From Thermoanaerobaculia bacterium (GTDB taxonomy: Bacteria; Acidobacteriota; Thermoanaerobaculia; Multivoradales; JAHEKO01), in assembly GCA_947259195.1 (NCBI GenBank), contig CAMYLC010000048.1, positions 2,803-66,802 of the forward strand: DNA of 64,000 nucleotides, given 5' to 3'. The notes under the pieces were generated by a model. The model searched no databases, was not told the origin of the DNA, and saw nothing but the letters and a program-made list of their open reading frames with translations. Below are positions 30,401 to 39,240 of this stretch, one piece after another; position 1 is the first letter of the stretch; every line of letters begins with the position of its first letter. Position numbers and translations under genes: made by a program.

Positions 30401-30911
30401 GGCTTCGAAAATCCTTCAACGCTCGATTGCCAACCGGGATCTAATCGGTGACTGGCAGCCCTCATGGGGGGTCGAGGACCAATTGATCTCGCTGGGTGTT
30501 CCGCTTGTCAGGGCCCGTGGATTGTCGCAAACGCTGAGCTTCACGTTGCGCCGGCCGTGGCAGCCACCAGAGTCCCCGGCGACACCTCTCGAGCTGCTGG
30601 GTGGCTGGTTGGCCGATGACGAGGTCCGGCAGATCCTAGACGTCCATCGATACGAAACCGAGGAGTACTTGAGAAAGGAGGGACTCGAGTTCCTCCTGGG
30701 CTGGAAGTTCCTTCAGGCCCTGCTTCATGAGGAGGTTGGCGCCAGCCCAGACGATGCAGGTCAGGTAGCTCGGATCGAAGCCTGGTGGGAGTTGGTCAAC
30801 GAAATTTCCGATGTGGCCCAGGCCTCTGACTACAGGGTTTCGGACATTCTCGATCGAGTAGAAAGATCGAGCGAAAGGGAATCCGAACCACCCGCCAACC
30901 CTGAGGGTTGA
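27414..30911 (+). CDS. Large alpha-amylase family (GH13-like) protein, 1165 aa, with unassigned N- and C-terminal extensions
   Basis: Region I-like ADMVPNHTG, region II-like FPVIRFDAAM, region III-like LLMAEAFW, region IV-like NFMSNPDEATA. Confidence 0.85.
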   Translation: MKLLLSDLMRRQLGFDSGLAGFKGGVELRTAQDSRDLAYRLKLIARDKGASAAAPSGGTLHGLALLEEVWQRLMGRYLQSRDSRFFHRALEILALQLGDDALQQVLDRFAADFLALDAETEVDGGFGWAAGRQGSERQEVFRELLIFWLIHSNPAVQPQIGLLHDCDFVHGPLFESFTSAVQEFLASLPGLDEQDGSLLGMLLAPYRAAPDSIGQQLRMLLARWGRLLSGLEAQIQLGIDVLTEEEVPRFAGSAGPSQAPSLPAESDESQASYSQDRDWMPELVLIAKNVFVWLDQISKSHGRPIHRLDEVPDQALESLARSGFTGLWLIGIWERSLASERIKRQAGNPEAMASAYSLRRYQVAENLGGDTALDMLKDRAARHGIRLAADMVPNHTGIDSDWLLDHPDWFLGEATCPFPGYSFQGPDLSPSPGVGIFLEDHYWDRSDAAVVFKRLDRSNGESQFIYHGNDGTSMPWNDTAQLDYLNAELRQVVINTIVGVARRFPVIRFDAAMTLAKKQFHRLWFPAPGDSGAIPSRAERGLSSAEFDRYMPREFWREVVDRVTVEAPDTLLMAEAFWLMEGYFVRSLGMHRVYNSAFMNMLRDRKNAEYRALVKETLEHDPRILGRYVNFMSNPDEATAVEQFGRQDLYFGVCTLMATLPGLPMFGHGQVEGLGEKYGMEYAQAYQDEQPDGAMMARHQSQIAPLLHRRELFAGVERFLFFDCLDSRGRVNEDVFAFANGSDEERVVVLFNNSETATRVRLHESAPFRDTASGAGAGSVRTARLSEGLGAGTDQRLMVRFHDRISGEEFVVRSQDLDSWGLKVELGPFQCRVYEKFSDIWDQQGRWGPLASRLAGRGVGSLEAALRDLELEPLRMAFEEALPTELMSRLLELPEAGTGLQSRQCEQQLQAGLGGLLDWIARRWSLSHGHETEVANGEAWLRAAFCLLEEPEEPEMENQDGEDAEEDDQIGSKAARTLRESPEILVGLCAWILVQAASKILQRSIANRDLIGDWQPSWGVEDQLISLGVPLVRARGLSQTLSFTLRRPWQPPESPATPLELLGGWLADDEVRQILDVHRYETEEYLRKEGLEFLLGWKFLQALLHEEVGASPDDAGQVARIEAWWELVNEISDVAQASDYRVSDILDRVERSSERESEPPANPEG

Positions 30912-30937
30912 GGCGGCCGGCGCTTCGCCCCGGCCGG
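30906..30937. repeat. Degenerate third member of the palindromic repeat family
   Basis: ggttgaggcggccggcgcttcgccccggccgg; shares the ggttga[a/g]gcggccgg...ccggccgg layout with copy 1. Confidence 0.5.
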
Positions 30938-30981
30938 TCTCTGGGGGCTTGGGGTCCTAGGCAGATAGCCATCATCTTTTT

Positions 30982-31145
30982 GAGGTCCGTCCGGGTGGTT
31001 CGCAGGGGGACGGCGGCGGCTACTCAGACTGCGACGGGCGGGCCGCCACCTGCGCTCTCCGGCGCGCCGGATCTGAGGTGCACCATGATGGCTCTTGCGC
31101 TGCGCTTGTCGAGAGCCCCCCTGTCGAACCACCCGAACGAACCTC
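30982..31145. repeat. Imperfect inverted repeat (arms about 28-30 bp) between convergent genes
   Basis: 30982-31009 gaggtccgtccgggtggttcgcaggggg versus reverse complement of 31116-31145 gaggttcgttcgggtggttcgacagggggg. Confidence 0.75.
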
Positions 31146-31204
31146 CGGCACCAATGGAGGCAAGAGGGCCATTGGCCGTATTGGCCTAGAGGTACCACAG
31201 GAGC

Positions 31205-31254
31205 TTGCAGCGGCCGGACCCCGTGCCGGCCGGGGTGTGCAGGGGGAACCAAGG
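31205..31254. repeat. GC-rich palindromic intergenic repeat, copy 2
   Basis: ttgcagcggccggaccccgtgccggccggggtgtgcagggggaaccaagg; 48/50 identical to 14641-14690, same orientation. Confidence 0.9.
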
Positions 31255-31304
31255 ATCTCAGGTGAGAGGTCTCTCCAACGGGTGAGGGTCCGGCGGGGGG
31301 ACCT

Positions 31305-31345
31305 CCAGGGGGTTGGTTGCTGTGGAAGGGAGGATAGCCCCCTGG
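31305..31345. terminator. Possible terminator hairpin between convergent genes
   Basis: ccaggggg (31305-31312) pairs with ccccctgg (31338-31345); no clear U tract. Confidence 0.3.
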
Positions 31346-31450
31346 GGGCCCCGCGTCGGACCCCTCATAGATTGTGGTCTCTTGCTTTGGTCCTGAGCCC
31401 AGGTCCTTTCGAACTACCCGGACGGATCCCGGCCGATACTCGCCAGAGGT

Positions 31451-33499
31451 TCAGGAGGCCGGTTCGAATACCAAGAGAACCACCGAATGTGGGGCGAGCC
31501 TGAGAGCGTGACCTCGAATCCGACGGGTACGAAGGCTCGAGGTATTGAGAATCTGCCTCCAGTGCCCGAAGGATTTCGTCTCCGGTAGCTCGAACAGGTG
31601 GATGCGACCGTCGCTGTTGAACACCGCCAGTGTGGCCTTCCTGGCTGCCGGCCACAGGAGGCCGAACGGCTCGGGACGATGACGGTTCCAATCAGCCTGG
31701 GTCATCTCGGAACCGTCGATCGAGATCCAGACGAGCTTCTGGTTCGCCGAGATCCCTTCAGCGAGGGGTAAGTCCAGGTCTCGCCTAGCGGCGAAAGCCT
31801 GACGCGTGAACTCCAAGGTCTCCAGCCTGTCCGGGTCGAGATCCCAGTCGACCCAGGTACCCGGACTGTCGTGGCAGTAGGCGTTGTTGTTGCCCTGTTG
31901 GCTGCGTCCGAGCTCATCTCCATGACTGAGCATGGGAACCCCCTGCGACAGCGCGAGTGAGGCCAGAAAACAACGCTTGATGCTGAGCCGCAGGAGCCGG
32001 ATGGGCTCTGACTGCGTGGGTCCCTCGACGCCCCAGTTGCGACTCAGGTTGTGGTTGTGCCCATCGCGGTTCTCCTCGCCGTTGGACCAATTGTGTTTCT
32101 CCTCGTAGCTGACCAGGTCCTCCAGCGTGTATCCGTCGTGGCTGGTCACGAAGTTGACGCTGGCCCTGGCAGGCCTGTCCGCTGCCTCGAAGATCACAGG
32201 GCTACCCGCGACGGAATCGGCGAATCCCCGGGTTGTTGCCGGATCGGAGCGCCAGAATGCGCGGACTCTGTCCCGATACCTGTCGTTCCACTCTGACCAG
32301 CTGCGTGGGAACTGGCCCAGACGGTAGCCCTCGGGTCCGAGGTCCCACGGCTCGGCGATCAACTTGACCTTCGACAGCACGGGATCGGACTCGATCGCCG
32401 CAAAGAAAGGGGAGGCTGGGTCGAAGTCCTTTTCGGTGCGACCGAGGCTCGCAGCCAAGTCGAAACGGAAGCCGTCGACGCGCATCTCCGTGACCCAATA
32501 TCGGAGGCAGTCGAGTAGAAATCGGACGACGACAGGTTGACCGGTGTCGAGCGTGTTTCCACAGCCCGTGAAGTCCTGGTAGTAGCGTGGCTCATCAGGC
32601 TGTAGCCGGTAGTAGATGGAGTTGTCCAGGCCGCGAAACGCCAGGGTCGGACCGAGATGGTTGCCCTCGGCGGTGTGATTGAACACCACATCCAGCAGCA
32701 CTTCGATGCCGGCGGTGTGCAGCCCCCGGACCATTTCCTTGAACTCCCGGACCTGCGTGCCGTCATCTGCTGTGGCGTACCCTGAGTGAGGAGCGAAAAG
32801 CCCCAGGGGGTTGTATCCGAAATAGTTGGTGAGCCCCCGACGCGCCAGGTGTTCTTCCGTGGCGATCTGGTGCACCGGTAGCAGCTCGACAGCCGTGACA
32901 CCCAGGCTCTCGAGATGCTCGATGACCGGCTTCTGGATCAAGCCGAGGTATGTGCCGCGCAGAGGCTCAGGTACGCCCGGATGTAGCCGGGTCATGCCCT
33001 TGACGTGACACTCGTAGATGAAGGTCTCCTCCCAGGGCGTCGACGGAGGCTTGTCGTCCCGCCAGTCGAAGCTCGGATCGACGACGACGGAGCGGGGAAC
33101 GTGAGGCGCGCTGTCCTCGAGGTTCGGCAAGTCGTCGCTTTCGAAGCGGTGTGAGCCGAAGAGGGAGGGGTGCCAGTGAAGCTCTCCTGACAGGGCGCGA
33201 GCTGCCGGATCGACCAGCAGCTTCCCGGTATTGAAACGGTGCCCGGCTGCCGGCTCCCAGGGGCCGTCGACCCGAAAACCGTACGGCTGACCGGGTCCGA
33301 CATCCGGGAGTGAGCATGTCCATAGGTCCGGGGAGACGCGCTGCAGGCTCACCCGGTCCGACTCCCGCGCTGGATCAGTGGTTTCGAACAGGCAAAGCTC
33401 GACGGCTGTTGCGTTGGCCGACCTGAGGCTGAACTGTGTCCCGTTACCGTTCCAGATGGCGCCGGGCACCGGGAACAGCCATGGTTCGAAGTCCTTCAC
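31451..33499 (-). CDS. glgX: Glycogen debranching enzyme GlgX-type (GH13)
   Basis: PYGFRVDGPWEP, DVVFNHTAEGNHLGPTLAFRGLDN, MRVDGFRFDLAASLGR, NFVTSHDGYTLEDLVSY; GTG start overlapping the malQ stop. Confidence 0.93.
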   Translation of the reverse strand: MKDFEPWLFPVPGAIWNGNGTQFSLRSANATAVELCLFETTDPARESDRVSLQRVSPDLWTCSLPDVGPGQPYGFRVDGPWEPAAGHRFNTGKLLVDPAARALSGELHWHPSLFGSHRFESDDLPNLEDSAPHVPRSVVVDPSFDWRDDKPPSTPWEETFIYECHVKGMTRLHPGVPEPLRGTYLGLIQKPVIEHLESLGVTAVELLPVHQIATEEHLARRGLTNYFGYNPLGLFAPHSGYATADDGTQVREFKEMVRGLHTAGIEVLLDVVFNHTAEGNHLGPTLAFRGLDNSIYYRLQPDEPRYYQDFTGCGNTLDTGQPVVVRFLLDCLRYWVTEMRVDGFRFDLAASLGRTEKDFDPASPFFAAIESDPVLSKVKLIAEPWDLGPEGYRLGQFPRSWSEWNDRYRDRVRAFWRSDPATTRGFADSVAGSPVIFEAADRPARASVNFVTSHDGYTLEDLVSYEEKHNWSNGEENRDGHNHNLSRNWGVEGPTQSEPIRLLRLSIKRCFLASLALSQGVPMLSHGDELGRSQQGNNNAYCHDSPGTWVDWDLDPDRLETLEFTRQAFAARRDLDLPLAEGISANQKLVWISIDGSEMTQADWNRHRPEPFGLLWPAARKATLAVFNSDGRIHLFELPETKSFGHWRQILNTSSLRTRRIRGHALRLAPHSVVLLVFEPAS

Positions 33500-35010
33500 G
33501 GTCTCGGCTCCTGAGACTCGGCATCGAGGCGCCCGGACAAGACCGCGAGCCGTCGCAGCCGCGCCGCGGTCTCGGTATCTGCCATATCCTGCTGCAGCCG
33601 CCAACCCCAATTGCCCTCGCTGGAGCCCGGAGTATTCATGCGCGCCTGACTACCGAGGCCCAGGACGTCCTGCATGGGGAAGATCGCGAGGTCGGCGACC
33701 GAATTGAGAATGACGCGAATCAGGTCCCAGTGAGTCTCGGAGCGATCTCCGCCCACGTAGTCGACGACAGATCTGTACTCTTCAGGAGCCAGCTTGTCGA
33801 GCCAGCCAGCCGCAGTGTTGTTGTCATGGGTCCCGGTGTAGGCAACAGTGTCTCGACTGTAATTGTGGGGTAGATGCTCGCTATCATGGGAATCGAATCC
33901 GAACTGCAGGACCTTCATGCCGGGCAGTCCGAGCTGCCGCTTCAAGTCCCTGACCTCGGAAGTGATGAGACCCAGATCCTCAGCCACGAGAGGCAGCTCA
34001 CCCAGGACCTCTCGGAGTCTCTCGAACAGGCCCGGACCGGGACCTGGCTCCCAGCGTCCGTGGACCGCCGTCGGCTCGCAAGCATCGATCTCCCAGTAGC
34101 TGGAGAACGCTCGAAAGTGGTCGATGCGGACCATGTCGTAGAGGGTCAGACTGAAACTCAGACGCTCGATCCACCATTGATATCCGTCCGCCTCGTGACG
34201 CTGCCATTGAAAGACCGGGTTGCCCCAACGCTGACCGGTCGCGCTGAAGTAGTCCGGCGGCACACCAGCCACGAAGGTTGGCTGCCCCTCGGCATTCACC
34301 TTGAACAAGTCACGATGCGCCCAGACATCGGCGCTGTCCAGGGCGACGTAGAAGGGCATGTCTCCGAGCACGCGTACACCGACCCGCGCGGCAGCTTCCT
34401 TTAGGCGAGACCACTGGGAAGCGAAGAGATACTGGACGAACTTGTGGTAGCCGAGCTCCTGCTGCAGCTGCCCCCTGGCAGCGGCAAGGCCGGCTGCCTC
34501 TCGCGCTCGGAGATCGGCTGGCCACTCGGACCACGGCTTGCCGTTGAAGTGATACTTGAGAGACGCGAATAAGGCCCAGTCCTCGAGCCACGAAGCCTGC
34601 TCGGGTTCGCCAGACCAGACTTCGATTTGCTCTCGCTGTCGAGCCGAACCGGACTCTTGAAACCGATGCCACGCAAGCCTCAGCAGCCCGGTCTTCCAGG
34701 CTACAACCTTGCCGAACTGGACACTCGCAGTGGCGAAATCTGGTGCATCCAGATCACCGGCATTCAGAAAACCGGCTTCTACGAGGTCGAGGGGAGAAAT
34801 CAGGATCGGGTTGCCGGCATAGGCCGATGACCCGTCGTAGGGCGAGTGGTTGGCACCGGGTGGAACCAGAGGCAGCATCTGCCAGATCGTCTGGCCGGCC
34901 TCCTGCAGCCAGTGTAGAAAGAGGTGGGCATTCTGTCCGAGATCGCCTATACCGTAGGGCCCCGGCAGGGAGGTGGGGTGTAGAAGAATGCCCGAGGCTC
35001 GTCGAGTCAT
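33496..35010 (-). CDS. malQ: 4-alpha-glucanotransferase
   Basis: SGILLHPTSLPGPYGIGDLG, QMLPLVPPG..SPYDGSSAYAGNPILISP, RIDHFRAF, YTGTHDNNTAAGW. Confidence 0.96.
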   Translation of the reverse strand: MTRRASGILLHPTSLPGPYGIGDLGQNAHLFLHWLQEAGQTIWQMLPLVPPGANHSPYDGSSAYAGNPILISPLDLVEAGFLNAGDLDAPDFATASVQFGKVVAWKTGLLRLAWHRFQESGSARQREQIEVWSGEPEQASWLEDWALFASLKYHFNGKPWSEWPADLRAREAAGLAAARGQLQQELGYHKFVQYLFASQWSRLKEAAARVGVRVLGDMPFYVALDSADVWAHRDLFKVNAEGQPTFVAGVPPDYFSATGQRWGNPVFQWQRHEADGYQWWIERLSFSLTLYDMVRIDHFRAFSSYWEIDACEPTAVHGRWEPGPGPGLFERLREVLGELPLVAEDLGLITSEVRDLKRQLGLPGMKVLQFGFDSHDSEHLPHNYSRDTVAYTGTHDNNTAAGWLDKLAPEEYRSVVDYVGGDRSETHWDLIRVILNSVADLAIFPMQDVLGLGSQARMNTPGSSEGNWGWRLQQDMADTETAARLRRLAVLSGRLDAESQEPRP

Positions 35011-35098
35011 GGGCGGGATGATAACCTGACGCGCTGAAATTCCCCGGGGGTGATGAGTATTTCCCCGTGTCCTCAAGAATTCTAGACCCTATCGCGAG

Positions 35099-37297
35099 GT
35101 GTTGGATTTGTCCGCAAGAAAGCAACGTATCAAGATACCGTGTCGCCAGGTGGCCGACATCGAGCTTCCCCGAGAAGTAGACCGACTGTACGACCTGGCC
35201 TATAACTTATGGTGGAGCTGGATGCCACGCGCCCGACAGCTCTTTTCCTCGATCGACGTGGAGTCCTGGGCCCGTTATCGCAACCCGGTGGATCTTCTTC
35301 TCAACGTAGATCGCACCCAGTGGGAGCAGCTCGTCAGCAGCGATGCCTTCATGGGATCGTATTCGCGGGTCATCCACGATTTCGACAGGTACATGAACGG
35401 CGCGGTCGAGACCTGGTTCGACCGGCGCTATCCGGATCATGAAGGGGGCACCATGGCGTACTTCTCCATGGAGTACGGTCTGGACACTTCCCTGGCCATC
35501 TACTCGGGTGGGCTCGGGGTGCTCAGTGGGGATCACTGCAAGAGCGCCAGCGACTTGGGGTTGCCTTTCGTCGGCGTCGGTCTTCTCTACCGTTCAGGGT
35601 ACTTCCTCCAGGCCATCGATGCCGATGGTTTCCAACAGCACATTTACCCCGACTACGACTTCAACCGCCTGCCGGTCAGACCGGCTATGGATGAGAGGGG
35701 TAGAGACGTCGTCGTCGTCGTGCCACTACCTGGCCGAGAGGTCAAGGCCAGGGTCTGGGTGGCACAGGTCGGCCGAGTTCCCATCCTGCTTCTCGATACC
35801 GATCTGCCGGCCAACGATCCCTCGGATCGACCCATCGCCAAGGTGCTGTACGTGCGCGGCCGAGAGATGAGGCTGGTGCAGGAGATGGTTCTGGGTGTTG
35901 GCGGCGTGAAGGCACTTGGGGCCCTGGGCATCGCGCCTGCCCTCTGGCATATCAACGAAGGGCACAGTGTTCTTCTGCAGCTGGAACGAATGAGAAAGAT
36001 AATGGCGACCGAGGGGCTCGACTTCGAGACGGCTCTCGGCATGGTCGGCCGAAATGTCGCCTTCACCACCCATACTCCCGTGGCGGCAGGCAACGAGCAA
36101 TTCGACCCTGAGCTCGCCACCACCTACCTGAATCTCTGGTCCGAGCCCCTGAAGACGAGCTCGGAGCGTCTGCTCAAAGAAGGCAATCCAGACCACGGCG
36201 AACCTGACCAGCCGTTCAACTTGACGGCCTTCGCTCTGCGCACCAGCAGCTTCGCCAACGGCGTGAGTCGCTTGAATGCGGAGGTCGCGGACCGCATGTG
36301 GCGACATCTGTTTCGCGAGACTCCCGTCGAGGAGCCGGTGGTGCAGCCCATCACCAACGGGATTCATCTGCCGACCTGGTTGGGAGTCGAGCTGCAGAAC
36401 CTGTTTGCGCTGCAGCTCGGATCGGAGTGGCAGGAGAAGCTGCTGGATCCTGAAGCCTGGGAGTTCGTCTACGAGATCTCCAATGAAGACCTCTGGGCGG
36501 CGCATCAGTCTCAGAAGGAGCGACTGCTGCGATTCTCGAGATCGCGTCTTCTAGAGCAATACGCGCGGCATGGGAGATCGCCGTCCAAGCTCAGAGAGGT
36601 GACGGCCTTCTTCGAGGGCGAGGCCCTGACGATCGGCTTTGCCCGCAGGTTCGCCACCTACAAGAGAGCGGGCCTGCTGTTCAGTGACCTGCACCGCTTG
36701 AGAGGCATCGTCCGCAGCACCGATCGACCTGTGCGCATTCTGCTTGCTGGCAAGGCCCATCCTGCGGATCGGCCGGCCCAGGAGCTCATCCAGCACCTCT
36801 TCATGCTCAGCCGGGAGCCCGATCTCGAGGGTCGGGTCGCCTTCATCGAGAACTACAACATGCGGGTGGGCCGCATGCTCGTCCAGGGCGTAGACGTGTG
36901 GCTGAACACACCGCGACGTCCGCTCGAGGCGAGTGGCACCAGCGGCCAGAAGGCGGCGGTAAACGGTGTGCTCAACTGCAGCATCCTGGATGGCTGGTGG
37001 CCGGAAGGCTTCGACGGCGAGAACGGCTGGGTGATCGGCGGTGGCGAGACTGCGGCAGAAGAATGGGTACAGGATCGACAGGACGCCAACTCGCTCTACT
37101 CGACGCTCGAGGATCAGATCCTGCCCAGATACTACGAGCGCGATGAGCGGGGATTGCCAGTGCTGTGGATCGATATGATGAAGCGTTCGATCGCCTCGAT
37201 CGGAGCCCGCTTCACGGCCAGCAGGATGGTTCGTGAGTACACTGATCGGGCGTATATGCCACTGGTTGTCGCGAAATCGGGTTCGAAGCGAGAGTAG
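35099..37297 (+). CDS. glgP: Alpha-glucan phosphorylase (DUF3417-containing type)
   Basis: YDLAYNLWWSW, YFSMEYGLDTSLAIYSGGLGVLSGDHCKSASDLGLP, GFARRFATYKRAGLL, NTPRRPLEASGTSGQKAAVNGVLNCSILDGWWPE; GTG start. Confidence 0.95.
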   Translation: MLDLSARKQRIKIPCRQVADIELPREVDRLYDLAYNLWWSWMPRARQLFSSIDVESWARYRNPVDLLLNVDRTQWEQLVSSDAFMGSYSRVIHDFDRYMNGAVETWFDRRYPDHEGGTMAYFSMEYGLDTSLAIYSGGLGVLSGDHCKSASDLGLPFVGVGLLYRSGYFLQAIDADGFQQHIYPDYDFNRLPVRPAMDERGRDVVVVVPLPGREVKARVWVAQVGRVPILLLDTDLPANDPSDRPIAKVLYVRGREMRLVQEMVLGVGGVKALGALGIAPALWHINEGHSVLLQLERMRKIMATEGLDFETALGMVGRNVAFTTHTPVAAGNEQFDPELATTYLNLWSEPLKTSSERLLKEGNPDHGEPDQPFNLTAFALRTSSFANGVSRLNAEVADRMWRHLFRETPVEEPVVQPITNGIHLPTWLGVELQNLFALQLGSEWQEKLLDPEAWEFVYEISNEDLWAAHQSQKERLLRFSRSRLLEQYARHGRSPSKLREVTAFFEGEALTIGFARRFATYKRAGLLFSDLHRLRGIVRSTDRPVRILLAGKAHPADRPAQELIQHLFMLSREPDLEGRVAFIENYNMRVGRMLVQGVDVWLNTPRRPLEASGTSGQKAAVNGVLNCSILDGWWPEGFDGENGWVIGGGETAAEEWVQDRQDANSLYSTLEDQILPRYYERDERGLPVLWIDMMKRSIASIGARFTASRMVREYTDRAYMPLVVAKSGSKRE

Positions 37298-37367
37298 CGG
37301 TGCCGAGCCCAGGGCTATTCAGACGCCCCCGCCGGGGTAACCAAGGTCCGACGGAGGAGGACGCCTC

Positions 37368-39182
37368 GTGACAACGATCCAGATCCTCGACGATCGGCTG
37401 ATCAGTCAGATAGCTGCCGGGGAGGTCGTCGAACGCCCGGCATCGGTCGTCAAGGAGTTGGTGGAGAACTCTATCGACGCCGGCGCCCGATCGATTCGAG
37501 TCGATCTCGAAGCCGGTGGCAAGCGCTCCATTCGCGTCGTGGATGATGGGCTCGGTATGGAACGCAACGATGCGCTGCTGGCCTTCGACCGCCACGCCAC
37601 GAGCAAGATCGTCAGCTTCGATGACCTGCAGGGAATTGCGACTCTGGGGTTTCGTGGCGAGGCGCTCGCCGCGATCGCGGCCGTGGCCCGTGTCGAGATG
37701 ACCACGGCTGCGGAGCCGGGCGAAGGTCATAGCATCCGCATCGATGGAGGGCACATCCGGTCGGTGGAGCCGACAGCTCACCCAAGGGGTACAGTGGTCG
37801 AGGTCCGATCGCTGTTCTTCAACGTTCCGGCGCGCCGCAAGTTCCTCAAGACCGTTCGCACGGAGTTGCGCCGAGCTACGGAGGTTATCCAGGGCTACGC
37901 TTTGGCGAGGCCTGAGATCGGCTTCACTCTGACGCATGAAGGCCGCACCCTCTTGGAGGTCTCACCTGCCGGGGACGACCTCGATGCGGCAAGGCGTCGA
38001 ATCGGTGAGCTGTTCGGCGCTCCGGCGAGTCGAGAGTTGGTGGAGTTCTCTCGTCAGGGGCCCGGAGGGGAGCGGATCTGGGGGTTCGTGGGCAACCGCA
38101 AACAGGGTCGCGGTCGGCGGATATTCACTTTCGTCAATCGTCGACTCCTGAGGGATCGGACCGTGATCGCCGCCTTCTATCGCACGGTGCGGGAGTCCTG
38201 GCGCAGCGAGGACTTTCCTGGCCTCTTCCTCTTTCTGGATATTCCTCCCGAAGAGGTGGATGTCAACGTACACCCCCAGAAGGCCGAGGTTCGTTTCCGG
38301 GATGGACGATTCTTCGGCAGACTCTCGTCGTCATTGCAGGAGGCGCTGGAGCGAGCAAGGGGTGAGGAACCAGCCCCCTTGGTGGAGCCTCACGGTTTGC
38401 CCAGTGCTCCCCTTGCCTGGCAGGGCCTCGGTCAGCGATCCGAGGGCTGGCTCGGGTCTGGAGGTGGGCAAATCGACTCGAGCGAGATCAGGGAGCTCGA
38501 CATGAGCCGGCCGGGCGAACCGGTCGGAAGATTGGCCGATGTGGCTTTTGCACCCCTCGCCAGGGCAGCGGTTCCGTTGAGTGGCCGATCGGGCGAATCG
38601 CGTCCCTTTCGGCTTCTCGGCCAGTACAAGGGAACCCTCATTCTGCTCGAGGGGCCTGACGGCCTGTACCTCATTGATCAGCACGTGGCCCACGAGAGGG
38701 TCTTGTACGAGCGATTCCGGCGCCAGCTGACCGAGACCGTGGTCCGAAGTCAGCAACTCCTGGAGCCAATCCTCATGCAGCTGGCCCCGGCAGAAGCGAT
38801 GAGGCTGGCCGAAATGGGCCCAGATCTGGAGCAGCTGGGCTTCTCACTCAGTGAGATGTCGGGCAATGTCATGGCCGTAACGGCCACACCTGCCGTCCTG
38901 ACCCCTGGGCTGGCCGAGCAGATGCTGGCCAACCTGGCAAGTGAGACCAGCGACGGAGAAGCGACGGCGGAAGACCTCAAGGAGCGCTTGCTGCAAGCCC
39001 TGGCTGCCAGCCAGTCCTGCCGTGCGGCGGTGAAGATGCATCATCAGCTGTCTGCCGAGGAGATGGAATCCTTAATGACCGAGCTCTTCGCGGCGGGCCA
39101 GCCCTTCGCCTGTCCTCACGGCAGACCCATCGTCCTGAAGATGGCGGATATCGAGCTGGAGCGTCGGTTCGGCCGTCGGTGA
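37368..39182 (+). CDS. mutL: DNA mismatch repair protein MutL
   Basis: ISQIAAGEVVERPASVVKELVENSIDAGA, RHATSKI, LGFRGEALAAIA; GTG start. Confidence 0.98.
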   Translation: MTTIQILDDRLISQIAAGEVVERPASVVKELVENSIDAGARSIRVDLEAGGKRSIRVVDDGLGMERNDALLAFDRHATSKIVSFDDLQGIATLGFRGEALAAIAAVARVEMTTAAEPGEGHSIRIDGGHIRSVEPTAHPRGTVVEVRSLFFNVPARRKFLKTVRTELRRATEVIQGYALARPEIGFTLTHEGRTLLEVSPAGDDLDAARRRIGELFGAPASRELVEFSRQGPGGERIWGFVGNRKQGRGRRIFTFVNRRLLRDRTVIAAFYRTVRESWRSEDFPGLFLFLDIPPEEVDVNVHPQKAEVRFRDGRFFGRLSSSLQEALERARGEEPAPLVEPHGLPSAPLAWQGLGQRSEGWLGSGGGQIDSSEIRELDMSRPGEPVGRLADVAFAPLARAAVPLSGRSGESRPFRLLGQYKGTLILLEGPDGLYLIDQHVAHERVLYERFRRQLTETVVRSQQLLEPILMQLAPAEAMRLAEMGPDLEQLGFSLSEMSGNVMAVTATPAVLTPGLAEQMLANLASETSDGEATAEDLKERLLQALAASQSCRAAVKMHHQLSAEEMESLMTELFAAGQPFACPHGRPIVLKMADIELERRFGRR

Positions 39183-39240
39183 GAAGCAGACGCCCCGCGA
39201 GTGTCGCAGCGGCGGTGGGGCAGTGCTAGCATGGCGCGCG

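Noticed and set aside
37321-37350. gcccccgccggggtaaccaaggtcc upstream of mutL as another member of the palindromic repeat family
   Set aside because: Only short partial similarity (ccggggt...aaccaagg) with no matching cggccgg stem
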